From: Kosakonia sacchari SP1
Lineage (GTDB): Bacteria > Pseudomonadota > Gammaproteobacteria > Enterobacterales > Enterobacteriaceae
DNA length: 64,000 bases
Assembly: GCF_000300455.3 (NCBI RefSeq)
Contig: NZ_CP007215.2
Coordinates: 2,294,001-2,358,000, forward strand
Direction of reading: 5' to 3'
The position numbers and the translations under genes are program-made. Positions within the stretch are counted from its first letter, which is position 1. Each line of letters begins with the position of its first letter. The notes below the pieces were generated by a model, which saw only the letters and a list, made by a program, of their open reading frames with translations, was not told the origin of the DNA and ran no database searches. Shown here piece by piece: positions 56,626 through 64,000 of the stretch.

Positions 56626-57969
56626 ATGGCGTACAGCATCACGGCTGATGAGATTCGGGAACAATTTTCACAGGCGATGTCAGCCATGTACCAGCAGGAA
56701 GTTCCGCAATACGGCACGCTGCTGGAGCTGGTAGCGGATGTGAATCTGGCGGTGCTGGAGAACAACCCGCGTCTGCATGAACAACTGGCCAACGCCGATG
56801 AATTAGCGCGGCTCAATGTCGAGCGTCACGGCGCCATCAGGGTCGGGACGGCGGAGGAGCTTTCTACTTTGCGGCGTATGTTTGCCATTATGGGGATGTT
56901 CCCGGTCAGCTATTACGATCTCTCGCAGGCGGGCGTTCCGGTGCACTCCACCGCCTTTCGCCCGATCGAAGACGCGGCGCTGGCGCGTAACCCGTTCCGT
57001 ATTTTTACCTCGCTGCTGCGCCTGGATCTTATCGGGAACGAAGCCCTGCGCAATAAAGCCGCCGCCATTCTGACAAAGCGTGACATTTTCACCCCAGCTT
57101 GCCGCCAGCTAATTGAGCTGCATGAACTGAATGGCGGTTTTACCCCGCAGCAAGCTAAAGCCTTTGTTGAGGAAGCGCTGGAAACGTTCCGCTGGCACCG
57201 CCATGCCACGGTGGATGCGCAAACCTATCAGGCGTTGCATGGTGAGCACCGCCTGATTGCCGATGTGGTCTGTTTCCCTGGCTGCCATATCAATCACTTA
57301 ACGCCACGCACGCTGGATATTGACCGCGTTCAGGCGCTGATGCCGGAGTACGGCATTGAACCGAAAATCCTGATTGAAGGGCCCCCGCGTCGCGATGTGC
57401 CGATTTTGCTGCGCCAGACCAGTTTCAAAGCGCTGGATGAACCGGTGCTGTTTAACGGCGAGCATCAGGGCACGCATACCGCGCGTTTTGGCGAAATCGA
57501 ACAGCGCGGCGTCGCGTTAACCCAGAAAGGGCGCGCACTCTATGATCAACTGTTGACTAGCGCCGGAACCGGCAAAGATAACCTGACGCATCAGTTGCAT
57601 TTACAGGAGGTGTTTAAAGCCTTCCCGGACAGCGAAATGCTGCTGCGTAAGCAGGGGCTGGCGTGGTTCCGTTACCGTTTGACGCCAACGGGCGAAGCGC
57701 ACCGCCAGGCGATTCGCCCCGGCGACGATCCACAACCGCTGATCGAGCGCGGCTGGGTAGTGGCACAGCCCATCACTTATGAGGATTTTCTGCCGGTCAG
57801 CGCGGCGGGGATCTTCCAGTCTAACCTCGGCAACGAAACGCAGGCGCGCAGCCACGGCAACGCCAGCCAGGCGCAGTTTGAATCCGCGCTGGGTTGCCCG
57901 GTGTTTGATGAATTTACACTCTATGCGGAAGCCGAAGCGCGCAGCAAACGGCGTTGCGGTCTGCTGTAA
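56626..57969 (+). CDS. ydcJ: 2-oxoadipate dioxygenase/decarboxylase family protein YdcJ (DUF1338)
   Basis: The 447-residue protein equals E. coli YdcJ in length and sequence style (ITADEIREQFSQAMSAMYQQEVPQYGTLL). DUF1338 enzymes are VOC-like iron(II) enzymes; HglS converts 2-oxoadipate to D-2-hydroxyglutarate in lysine breakdown. Candidate metal ligands include the His in ERHGAIRVG and in the block VVCFPGCHINHLTPRTLDID. The Glu ligand is expected near EDFLPVSAAGIFQSNL. GGAGGG precedes the ATG. Confidence 0.93.
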   Translation: MAYSITADEIREQFSQAMSAMYQQEVPQYGTLLELVADVNLAVLENNPRLHEQLANADELARLNVERHGAIRVGTAEELSTLRRMFAIMGMFPVSYYDLSQAGVPVHSTAFRPIEDAALARNPFRIFTSLLRLDLIGNEALRNKAAAILTKRDIFTPACRQLIELHELNGGFTPQQAKAFVEEALETFRWHRHATVDAQTYQALHGEHRLIADVVCFPGCHINHLTPRTLDIDRVQALMPEYGIEPKILIEGPPRRDVPILLRQTSFKALDEPVLFNGEHQGTHTARFGEIEQRGVALTQKGRALYDQLLTSAGTGKDNLTHQLHLQEVFKAFPDSEMLLRKQGLAWFRYRLTPTGEAHRQAIRPGDDPQPLIERGWVVAQPITYEDFLPVSAAGIFQSNLGNETQARSHGNASQAQFESALGCPVFDEFTLYAEAEARSKRRCGLL

Positions 57970-57982
57970 AACAGGTAATCTG

Positions 57983-58003
57983 CCAGAAATCAGTTATTTC
58001 TGG
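57983..58003 (+). other. Short hairpin between ydcJ and the esterase gene
   Basis: CCAGAAAT and ATTTCTGG pair perfectly around CAGTT, ending nine bases before the esterase ATG. It has no T-run. It covers the place where a ribosome site should be and could restrict initiation. Confidence 0.45.
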
Positions 58004-58011
58004 ATGTTGTT

Positions 58012-59520
58012 ATGGAAAATCCATTAACGCCGCTGGCACACACCCGCCAGGGTAGTGTGCTGGGATGCAGTGAGGATACCTTTCATGTCTGGCGCGGTAT
58101 TCCGTTTGCCGCGCCACCCACCGGTGAATTGCGCTGGCGCGCGCCACAACCGCCGCAACCCTGGCAGGGCGTGCGCATGGCTGACGCCTTTTCCGCCGCC
58201 AGCTGGCAAAACAGTGAGTATTGTCAGCAGCTCGGCGGCGGTGATCCGGGACGTTTCGCCGAAGATTGTCTCTATCTGAATATCTGGTCACCGGCTTCGC
58301 GGACAAAACCGCTGCCGGTGATGGTCTGGCTGCACGGCGGCGGGTTTACTATCGGCTCCGGCGGGTTGCCGCCGTATGACGGAAAAGCGCTTGCGGCGCG
58401 CGGTGTGGTGCTGGTGACGATCAATTATCGGCTGGGGCACCTTGGTTTTTTCGCCCATCCGGCGCTGGAAGAGGAAGCGGGTGAGCGCGTTTACAACTTC
58501 GGCTTGCTTGATCAGATAGCCGCGCTGCGTTGGGTGCAGGAAAATATCGCCGCGTTTGGCGGAGACGCTGACAACGTGACGCTGTTTGGCGAATCGGCGG
58601 GTGCGCGCAGTGTGATGGCGCTGATGGCCTCGCCGCTGGCAAAAGGGTTGTTCCATAAAAGTATTATTCAGAGCAGTTATACCTTACCGGATACGCCGCG
58701 CGAGGCCGCGCTGGCAAAAGGTGAGGCGATTGCCGCGCATTTTGGGTTGGAAAAAGCCAGCGCCGAACAGTTGCGCGCTCTGCCGGCTGAGGCGTTCTGG
58801 CCGCTGGAAGCGCCATTGAAAATTGCGCCTGCACCCATCGCGGGTGATTGCGTGTTACCGGAACCGATGCTCGATACCTTTTTCGCCGGTCGGCAACATC
58901 CGATGCCGGTCATTATCGGGTCGAACAGTGATGAAGCCAGCGTGATGGCCGAGTTTGGCGTCGATCTCGCCGGGCAAATCGAAAAGATGCGCCGCGAACA
59001 GCGGCTCGGACTGGGGCTGATCCGCCTGCTTTATCCGGGAGTGAAAGGGGATGCGGAACTGGGTCGCCAGGTGTGCCGCGATATGGCCTTTACCACGCTA
59101 GGTCTGGTGATGATGCAGGCCCAGCAGCGTGTCGGGCAACCCTGCTGGCGTTACTGGTTTGATTATGTCGCCGAAGCGGCGCACGACACCTATATCAACG
59201 GCGCGTGGCACGGTAACGAAGTGCCATATGTATTCGACAATCTTATGCTTTCGGAACCATCCTGCAGTTATGTCAATCCACGCGATCTCGCCTTTGCCGC
59301 GCACATTGCCGATTACTGGGTGCGGTTTGCCGCCCAGACCGGGCGCCATACAGAAGCGTTACCTGGCCCGGTCAACTGGCTGGCTTGCGTACGCGGGCGC
59401 GACCGGTTGTTACGTATCGGATTGAATAAACATGCAGGATTTCGCATGGTTAACCGCTTTATGCGTGCGAGACTGAGCTTCTTTCGCCGGGTTATGCGCC
59501 ACCATGTGAAGCTCGATTAG
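58012..59520 (+). CDS. Type-B carboxylesterase (para-nitrobenzyl esterase family)
   Basis: The 502-residue alpha/beta hydrolase has RGIPFAAPPTGELRWR near the start, the oxyanion hole VWLHGGGFTIGSGG near 105, EDCLYLNIWSP, and the nucleophile elbow LFGESAGARSV near 200. The expected acid lies in GSNSDEAS near 300, and the His is probably in GAWHGNEVPYVF near 395. It has no signal peptide. The ribosome site is weak. It starts 42 bases after the ydcJ stop and may be read from its promoter. The natural ester is unknown. Confidence 0.92.
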   Translation: MENPLTPLAHTRQGSVLGCSEDTFHVWRGIPFAAPPTGELRWRAPQPPQPWQGVRMADAFSAASWQNSEYCQQLGGGDPGRFAEDCLYLNIWSPASRTKPLPVMVWLHGGGFTIGSGGLPPYDGKALAARGVVLVTINYRLGHLGFFAHPALEEEAGERVYNFGLLDQIAALRWVQENIAAFGGDADNVTLFGESAGARSVMALMASPLAKGLFHKSIIQSSYTLPDTPREAALAKGEAIAAHFGLEKASAEQLRALPAEAFWPLEAPLKIAPAPIAGDCVLPEPMLDTFFAGRQHPMPVIIGSNSDEASVMAEFGVDLAGQIEKMRREQRLGLGLIRLLYPGVKGDAELGRQVCRDMAFTTLGLVMMQAQQRVGQPCWRYWFDYVAEAAHDTYINGAWHGNEVPYVFDNLMLSEPSCSYVNPRDLAFAAHIADYWVRFAAQTGRHTEALPGPVNWLACVRGRDRLLRIGLNKHAGFRMVNRFMRARLSFFRRVMRHHVKLD

Positions 59521-60358
59521 CCGCCAGCAACCCCTCTCTGAACGCCGCCAGACCGGCGGCTTTATTCTCCGTTTCCCGCAGCACCAGGCGGTAACTGGCA
59601 CCGGTTCTGACACTCTGTGAAAACGGGCGCAGCAAGCGTCCGGCCTCGATATCTTCCGCAACCAGCGTTTCGTCGGCGATGGCCATCCCCAGCCCCTGAA
59701 TGGCGGCGGTAATGGCTAAATCCATGGTATCGAAGTGTTGATTTTTACTCATGGCGGGCTGAAAAGCGTTTTGCCTTGCCAGCCACAGCGACCAGTCAGT
59801 TTTATCCCGCGTCGGGTGCAATAATGTGGCGGCTTCCAGCGCATGGCGTTGCGCCAGCGCGTGGCTAATCACTGGCGTTAACGCCTCCTCAAACAGCAGA
59901 TCCCCGGCGCTTAATTGGGTGCCAAACACAATCGCCGCGTCATAAGGTTCTGTTTTGAAGTTAATGGTGTGATCGGTGGTGGTCGTCAATGCCACCTGTA
60001 ATTCCGGATAGCGTTGTTCCAGATTCACCAACCGCGGCACCAGCCAGCGAATCGCACAGGTCGGTGCTTTCAGGCGTACCACAGTTTGTTGCGAGCGTGC
60101 CTGAAAGGCGACAGTTACCAGTTGCTCATACGCGCCGCGCAACTCCGGCAACAGGGCGCTGCCTTGCGGTGACAGGTGTAAACCGCGCGCGTGGCGTTCA
60201 AACAGCGGAAAGCCGAACCAGTTTTCCAGCGCGGCGATTTTACGGCTGACCGCACCCTGCGTCAGGCACAACTCTTTTGCCGCATGCGTCAGATTCAGGT
60301 GGCGGGCGGTGACCAGAAAAGCGTCGATGGCATTCAGCGGCAAAGATCGGGGCGACAT
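59492..60358 (-). CDS. LysR-family transcriptional regulator (GcvA-like)
   Basis: The 288-residue regulator has the winged helix LNLTHAAKELCLTQGAVSRKIAALENWFGFPLFERHARGL and an effector domain with LKAPTCAIRWLVPRLVNLEQRYPELQVALTT, a GcvA/AmpR-like style. It is divergent from the aminotransferase and solute-binding protein genes, and a perfect inverted repeat lies in the gap between them, so it probably controls them. Its 3' end overlaps the esterase gene convergently by 29 bases. Confidence 0.92.
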   Translation of the reverse strand: MSPRSLPLNAIDAFLVTARHLNLTHAAKELCLTQGAVSRKIAALENWFGFPLFERHARGLHLSPQGSALLPELRGAYEQLVTVAFQARSQQTVVRLKAPTCAIRWLVPRLVNLEQRYPELQVALTTTTDHTINFKTEPYDAAIVFGTQLSAGDLLFEEALTPVISHALAQRHALEAATLLHPTRDKTDWSLWLARQNAFQPAMSKNQHFDTMDLAITAAIQGLGMAIADETLVAEDIEAGRLLRPFSQSVRTGASYRLVLRETENKAAGLAAFREGLLAANRASHGGA

Positions 60359-60395
60359 GACAACTCCAGCTATGCAATTTATTCATGGCTATTAT

Positions 60396-60413
60396 GACAA
60401 CAATTCGGTTGTC
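60396..60413. promoter_or_regulatory. Candidate LysR operator upstream of the aminotransferase gene
   Basis: GACAAC-AATTCG-GTTGTC is a perfect inverted repeat in the divergent gap, 57 bases before the aminotransferase ATG and 38 bases from the LysR start. Confidence 0.5.
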
Positions 60414-60469
60414 GGCTCAATAGGGTTTAGTTTGAATGGTTATGCACTTTTTATGTGAAAGGATCAGGC

Positions 60470-61639
60470 ATGACTCTGCGTACCCCGGTGAAAACTCGCT
60501 CTAAATTACCCGATGTCGGCACCACCATTTTTACCGTTATCGGCCAGCTTTCCGCCGAACATAATGCGATTAACCTTTCTCAGGGCGCGCCCAACTTTCC
60601 TTGCGATCCGCAACTGATTGCCGGGGTGACGCGCGCCATGCAAGCCAATCATAACCAGTATGCGTCGATGACCGGGCTGCGCCTGTTAAAAGAGCGGATT
60701 GCGCAGAAAATCAGCGAACTGTACCGCACAGATTACGACGTGGACAGTGAAATTCTTATCACCGCAAGCGCCAGCGAAGGGTTGTATTCCGCTATCAGCG
60801 GGCTGGTGCATCCAGGTGATGAAGTGATTTACTTTGAACCCTCATTCGACAGCTACGCGCCCATTGTCCGTTTACAGGGCGCAACGCCTGTAGCTATCAA
60901 ACTGACGGTGCCGGATTTCGCGGTGAACTGGAACGAAGTGCGCGCGGCAATCACACCGCGCACGCGCATGATCATTGTGAATACGCCGCACAACCCCAGC
61001 GGGCAGGTGTTTTCCCGCGCCGATCTTGAGCAACTGGCGGCGATTACCCGGCATACTGATATTGTGATCCTCTCCGATGAAGTCTACGAACATGTGGTGT
61101 TCGACGGCGAACCGCATCACGGCATGGCAACGCATCCGCAACTGGCGGAGCGCAGCGTGATTATCTCGTCGTTTGGCAAGACCTATCATGTGACAGGCTG
61201 GCGCGTGGGATATTGCGTTGCGCCTGCGGAACTGATGGATGAGATCTGCAAAGTACATCAGTTTTTGATGTTTTCCGCCGATACACCCATGCAGTACGCC
61301 TTTGCCGATCATATGCGTGACCCGCAAGGCTGGCTGTCGCTGGCGGCGTTTTACCAGCGTAAACGCGACCTTTTGCAAACATTGCTCGCTGAGTCGCCGT
61401 TTCGCCTGCTACCCAGCGCCGGATCGTTTTTCCTGCTGGCGGATTACAGCCACTTCAGCGATGAAACTGACAGCGAGATGGTAAAAAGGCTGATTATTGA
61501 TTGCGGTGTCGCCACTATTCCGTTGTCGGCGTTTTATACCGATGGTACAGATAACAAGTTGATCCGCCTCTCTTTTGCAAAAGACGAGGCCACATTAAGA
61601 GCAGGCGCGCAGGCCCTGTGTCGTGTTAAGCCACGCTAA
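60470..61639 (+). CDS. PLP-dependent aminotransferase (YbdL/methionine aminotransferase-like)
   Basis: The 389-residue class I/II aminotransferase resembles E. coli YbdL, which transaminates methionine, His and Phe. The ATG at 60470 follows AAGGA. Motifs are SKLPDVGTTIFTVIGQLSAEHNAINLSQG, NTPHNPSGQVF (PLP ring), ILSDEVYEHVVFDG and the lysine motif SSFGKTYHVTGWRVGYCVAP, with the PLP Lys in FGKTYH. The C-terminal Arg that holds the substrate carboxyl is in KLIRLSFAKDE. It is followed nine bases later by an amino-acid binding-protein gene, so an amino acid is the likely substrate. Confidence 0.92.
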   Translation: MTLRTPVKTRSKLPDVGTTIFTVIGQLSAEHNAINLSQGAPNFPCDPQLIAGVTRAMQANHNQYASMTGLRLLKERIAQKISELYRTDYDVDSEILITASASEGLYSAISGLVHPGDEVIYFEPSFDSYAPIVRLQGATPVAIKLTVPDFAVNWNEVRAAITPRTRMIIVNTPHNPSGQVFSRADLEQLAAITRHTDIVILSDEVYEHVVFDGEPHHGMATHPQLAERSVIISSFGKTYHVTGWRVGYCVAPAELMDEICKVHQFLMFSADTPMQYAFADHMRDPQGWLSLAAFYQRKRDLLQTLLAESPFRLLPSAGSFFLLADYSHFSDETDSEMVKRLIIDCGVATIPLSAFYTDGTDNKLIRLSFAKDEATLRAGAQALCRVKPR

Positions 61640-61648
61640 GGAGCGTTA

Positions 61649-62431
61649 ATGATGAAATATAAAGCACTCTGTCTGGGCATGGGTTTGCTCTGCTCATTCT
61701 CCTCGTTTGCCGAAAACGCCCTGCGGTACGGCGTGGAAGCGGAATATCCGCCGTTTGAAAGCCGCAACGCGTCAGGCGAACTGGAAGGTTTTGATATCGA
61801 GCTGGGTAACGCTGTCTGCAAAGCGGCGCAGCTGAAATGTAGCTGGGTGGAAACCTCGTTTGATGCGTTGATCCCAGGGCTGACTGCCAAGAAATTCGAT
61901 GCCATCAACTCGGCGATGAACATTACCGAACAGCGGCGTAAAAGCATCGATTTCACTCAGCCGATTTATCGCATTCCTTCGCAACTGGTCGGCAAAAGTG
62001 GCGACGGCATGGAAGCGACCGCAGAGGGGCTGAAAGGCAAAACCATTGGCGTGTTGCAGGGATCGATTCAGGAAACCTACGCCAAAGAGCACTGGGAAAA
62101 GCACGGTGTCACGGTGGTGTCGTATAAAGATCAGAATATGGCGTGGGGAGATTTGCTGAACGGTCGCATCGACGCCTCACTGGTGATGTCAGCGGCGGGG
62201 CAGGCAGGTTTCCTCAGCAAGCCGCAGGGTAAAGGGTTTGGCTTTATTGGCAAACCGGTATCGGACGATACGATCCTCGGCAGTGGTATCGGTTTCGGGC
62301 TGCGCAAAGGTGACGAAGCCACCAAAAAGCAACTTGATGCCGCCATCGATAAAATCCGCGCTGACGGCACCATCAAAACGCTGGCGGAAAAGTACTTCCC
62401 CGGCATTGATGTTAGTGTCAGCGCACAATAA
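61649..62431 (+). CDS. Periplasmic amino-acid-binding protein (HisJ/ArgT family)
   Basis: The 260-residue protein has signal peptide MMKYKALCLGMGLLCSFSSFA and the family-3 solute-binding fold (LRYGVEAEYPPFESRNASGELEGFDIELGNAVC, DALIPGLTAKKFDAINSAMNITEQR, GKTIGVLQGSIQETYA). The layout is that of lysine/arginine/ornithine/histidine-binding proteins. No permease or ATPase gene is next to it, so it must pair with components encoded elsewhere. It forms an operon with the aminotransferase and ends at a strong terminator. Confidence 0.92.
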   Translation: MMKYKALCLGMGLLCSFSSFAENALRYGVEAEYPPFESRNASGELEGFDIELGNAVCKAAQLKCSWVETSFDALIPGLTAKKFDAINSAMNITEQRRKSIDFTQPIYRIPSQLVGKSGDGMEATAEGLKGKTIGVLQGSIQETYAKEHWEKHGVTVVSYKDQNMAWGDLLNGRIDASLVMSAAGQAGFLSKPQGKGFGFIGKPVSDDTILGSGIGFGLRKGDEATKKQLDAAIDKIRADGTIKTLAEKYFPGIDVSVSAQ

Positions 62432-62446
62432 AGCATGACCACTCTG

Positions 62447-62481
62447 GCGCCTGCCGTTGATGTCCGGCAGGCGCTTTTTTA
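62447..62481 (+). terminator. Rho-independent terminator after the binding-protein gene
   Basis: GCGCCTGCCG and CGGCAGGCGC pair in a ten-base stem, followed by six T residues. Confidence 0.92.
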
Positions 62482-62620
62482 TTTCCGCCGCAAACTACTG
62501 CCGTTATACAGATCTTTACGCCGCTTTCGGGCTGCTCTTATCGACAGAAAATATTTCATGTTTCGTTCATATATTCGGCAGCCAACAATTGGATTCTCAA
62601 TGAATTTTGTCTAGAGTGAT

Positions 62621-62667
62621 GCGTTCATTAATGAACGCTTTTGCCGCTGTTTCGCGCCATCGCGAAA
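62621..62667. promoter_or_regulatory. Two palindromes in the opgD leader
   Basis: GCGTTCATTAATGAACGC (62621-62638) is an 18-base perfect palindrome with TTTT after it. A second inverted repeat, TTTCGCG-CCAT-CGCGAAA (62650-62667), follows. Both lie within 85 bases of the opgD ATG. The first could be a repressor operator or a short terminator/attenuator. Confidence 0.5.
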
Positions 62668-62702
62668 TGCCATTTGACGACCAGAAGGACGTGTTACCAG
62701 GC

Positions 62703-64000
62703 ATGAACCGCAGACGATTTATTCAAGCATCCATGGCCCTTGCCGCAACTTACGGCACCACCGGTGTTGCATCGCTCTTTTCCCGCGCGGCGTTCGCGGC
62801 GGAAACGGACATTGCCGATGGTCAGAGCCGCCGTTTTGATTTCTCCGTGCTGCAGTCCATGGCGCACGATCTGGCGCAACAGCAGTGGGGCGGTGCGCCT
62901 AAAGCGCTCCCCAACACGCTGGCGAACCTGACGCCGCAGGCTTACAACAGCATTCAGTACGATGCGCAGCACTCGCTGTGGAACAACGTTGATGGCCGCC
63001 AACTGGACGTGCAGTTTTTCCACGTCGGCATGGGGTTTCGCCGCCGCGTTCGTATGTTCTCCCTCGACCAGGAGACACACCAGGCGCGTGAAATTCACTT
63101 CCGTCCGGAGCTGTTTAACTACCACGACGCGGGCGTCGATACCAAACAGCTGGAAGGGCAAAGCGATCTGGGTTTCGCCGGGTTCCGCGCGTTTAAAGCG
63201 CCTGAACTGGCGCGCCGCGATATTGTCTCGTTCCTCGGCGCCAGCTATTTCCGCGCGGTAGACAGCACTTTCCAGTATGGCCTTTCCGCACGCGGCGTGG
63301 CCATTGATACGTTTACCGACACGCCGGAAGAGTTTCCGGATTTCACCGCCTTCTGGTTTGAGACGGCAAAAGCGTCCGATACCACCTTTACCGTTTATGC
63401 GCTGCTCGACAGCCCGAGCATTACCGGCGCGTACAAGTTCGTGATCCACTGCGAAGAGAGCCAGGTGATCATGGATGTCGATAACCGCCTGTATGCGCGC
63501 AAAGACATCAAGCAACTGGGCATCGCGCCGATGACCAGTATGTTCAGCTGCGGTAATAATGAACGCCGCGTCTGCGATACCATTCATCCGCAAATTCACG
63601 ACTCCGATCGTCTGGCGATGTGGCGCGGTAACGGCGAGTGGATCTGCCGCCCGCTGAACAACCCGCAAAAATTGCAGTTCAACGCCTACCAGGATGAAAA
63701 CCCGAAAGGGTTCGGCCTGCTGCAACTCGATCGTGATTTCTCCCACTATCAGGATGTGATGGGCTGGTACAACAAACGCCCAAGTCTGTGGGTCGAGCCG
63801 CGTAACAAATGGGGCAAAGGGGCGGTCAGCCTGATGGAGATCCCGACGACCGGCGAAACGCTGGATAACATTGTCTGCTTCTGGCAGCCGGAAAAACCGG
63901 TCAAAGCGGGCGATGATTTCGCCTTCCAGTACCGCCTGTACTGGAGTGCGATGCCGCCGGTGCGTTCTCCGCTGGCGCGCGTTTACGCCACCCGTACCGG
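62703..64000 (+). CDS. opgD: Glucans biosynthesis protein D (partial)
   Basis: OpgD (MdoD) is a periplasmic protein that controls the backbone structure of osmoregulated periplasmic glucans. The ATG at 62703 ([21 protein letters not shown]) opens a twin-arginine signal with RRRFI, and cleavage is likely after AAFAAE. The mature part follows E. coli OpgD closely ([18 protein letters not shown]-type strands, [22 protein letters not shown]). About 433 of some 551 residues are present; the gene leaves the window at base 64,000 with the frame intact. Confidence 0.95.
   Translation, partial: MNRRRFIQASMALAATYGTTGVASLFSRAAFAAETDIADGQSRRFDFSVLQSMAHDLAQQQWGGAPKALPNTLANLTPQAYNSIQYDAQHSLWNNVDGRQLDVQFFHVGMGFRRRVRMFSLDQETHQAREIHFRPELFNYHDAGVDTKQLEGQSDLGFAGFRAFKAPELARRDIVSFLGASYFRAVDSTFQYGLSARGVAIDTFTDTPEEFPDFTAFWFETAKASDTTFTVYALLDSPSITGAYKFVIHCEESQVIMDVDNRLYARKDIKQLGIAPMTSMFSCGNNERRVCDTIHPQIHDSDRLAMWRGNGEWICRPLNNPQKLQFNAYQDENPKGFGLLQLDRDFSHYQDVMGWYNKRPSLWVEPRNKWGKGAVSLMEIPTTGETLDNIVCFWQPEKPVKAGDDFAFQYRLYWSAMPPVRSPLARVYATRT

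Noticed and set aside
62694..63746. Open frame of 350 codons on the minus strand
   Set aside because: Antisense to opgD, which is strongly conserved; a shadow frame.

Overview
The window is chromosomal DNA from an enterobacterium of the Kosakonia/Enterobacter/Klebsiella type. Many genes are near-identical in length and sequence to Escherichia coli genes and in the same order (zntB-fnrS-ynaL-dbpA-ttcA, ydbK, ydbJ-hslJ-ldhA-ydbH-ynbE-ydbL, azoR-hrpA-ydcF-aldA-gapC-cybB, trg, ydcI-ydcJ-opgD). The genes between these blocks differ from E. coli, so it is not E. coli itself. The genus is inferred from recalled family sequences, not from a search.

Layout. 0-4.1 kb: tail of an unidentified gene, zntB, the FNR-activated small RNA fnrS, ynaL, dbpA and ttcA. 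The start codon of ttcA touches a decayed phage integrase end, which marks a former Rac-type prophage site. 4.4-8.4 kb: an AppA-type acid phosphatase/phytase, a metallo-beta-lactamase-fold hydrolase with an AraC regulator, an antibiotic-biosynthesis-monooxygenase-like protein and a KTSC protein. 8.5-19.9 kb: pyruvate:flavodoxin oxidoreductase (ydbK), a CPCC zinc-ribbon protein, a Cache-type diguanylate cyclase, ydbJ, hslJ, ldhA and the ydbH-ynbE-ydbL envelope lipid-bridge operon. 19.8-26.2 kb: a LysR gene and a MarR gene flanking a structured segment that resembles phage C4 antisense RNA, then azoR and hrpA. 26.2-31.1 kb: a four-gene minus-strand operon coding a tripartite drug efflux pump (DHA2 permease, HlyD adaptor, outer-membrane lipoprotein channel) and a catechol-type O-methyltransferase. 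A SlyA-like palindrome lies upstream of it.

31.3-38.7 kb: GNAT acetyltransferase, ydcF, aldA, an alpha/beta hydrolase, an intact gapC, cybB and an MHS-family transporter. 38.7-41.3 kb is AT-rich and accessory-like: an unknown Cys-rich ORF, a LysE/RhtB exporter, a frameshifted membrane gene and a small exported protein with an internal Cys repeat. 41.4-46.6 kb: frmRA for formaldehyde detoxification, trg with a sigma-28 promoter, a DUF3829 lipoprotein and a DUF2076 protein. 46.8-51.3 kb: arsRBC and an FdhF/YdeP-type molybdoenzyme.

51.4-55.4 kb looks like a horizontally acquired island: a two-domain peptidoglycan hydrolase resembling type VI secretion effectors (M23-like plus lysozyme-like), translationally coupled to an exported putative immunity protein, next to a broken serine resolvase. 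55.4-64 kb: ydcI-ydcJ, then an inserted esterase, LysR, aminotransferase and solute-binding-protein set, and finally opgD, which runs off the window end.

The most notable items are the effector/immunity pair, the C4-like RNA in a non-phage setting, the efflux operon carrying a methyltransferase, and the integrase scar at ttcA. There are no tRNA or rRNA genes, complete insertion sequences or CRISPR arrays.
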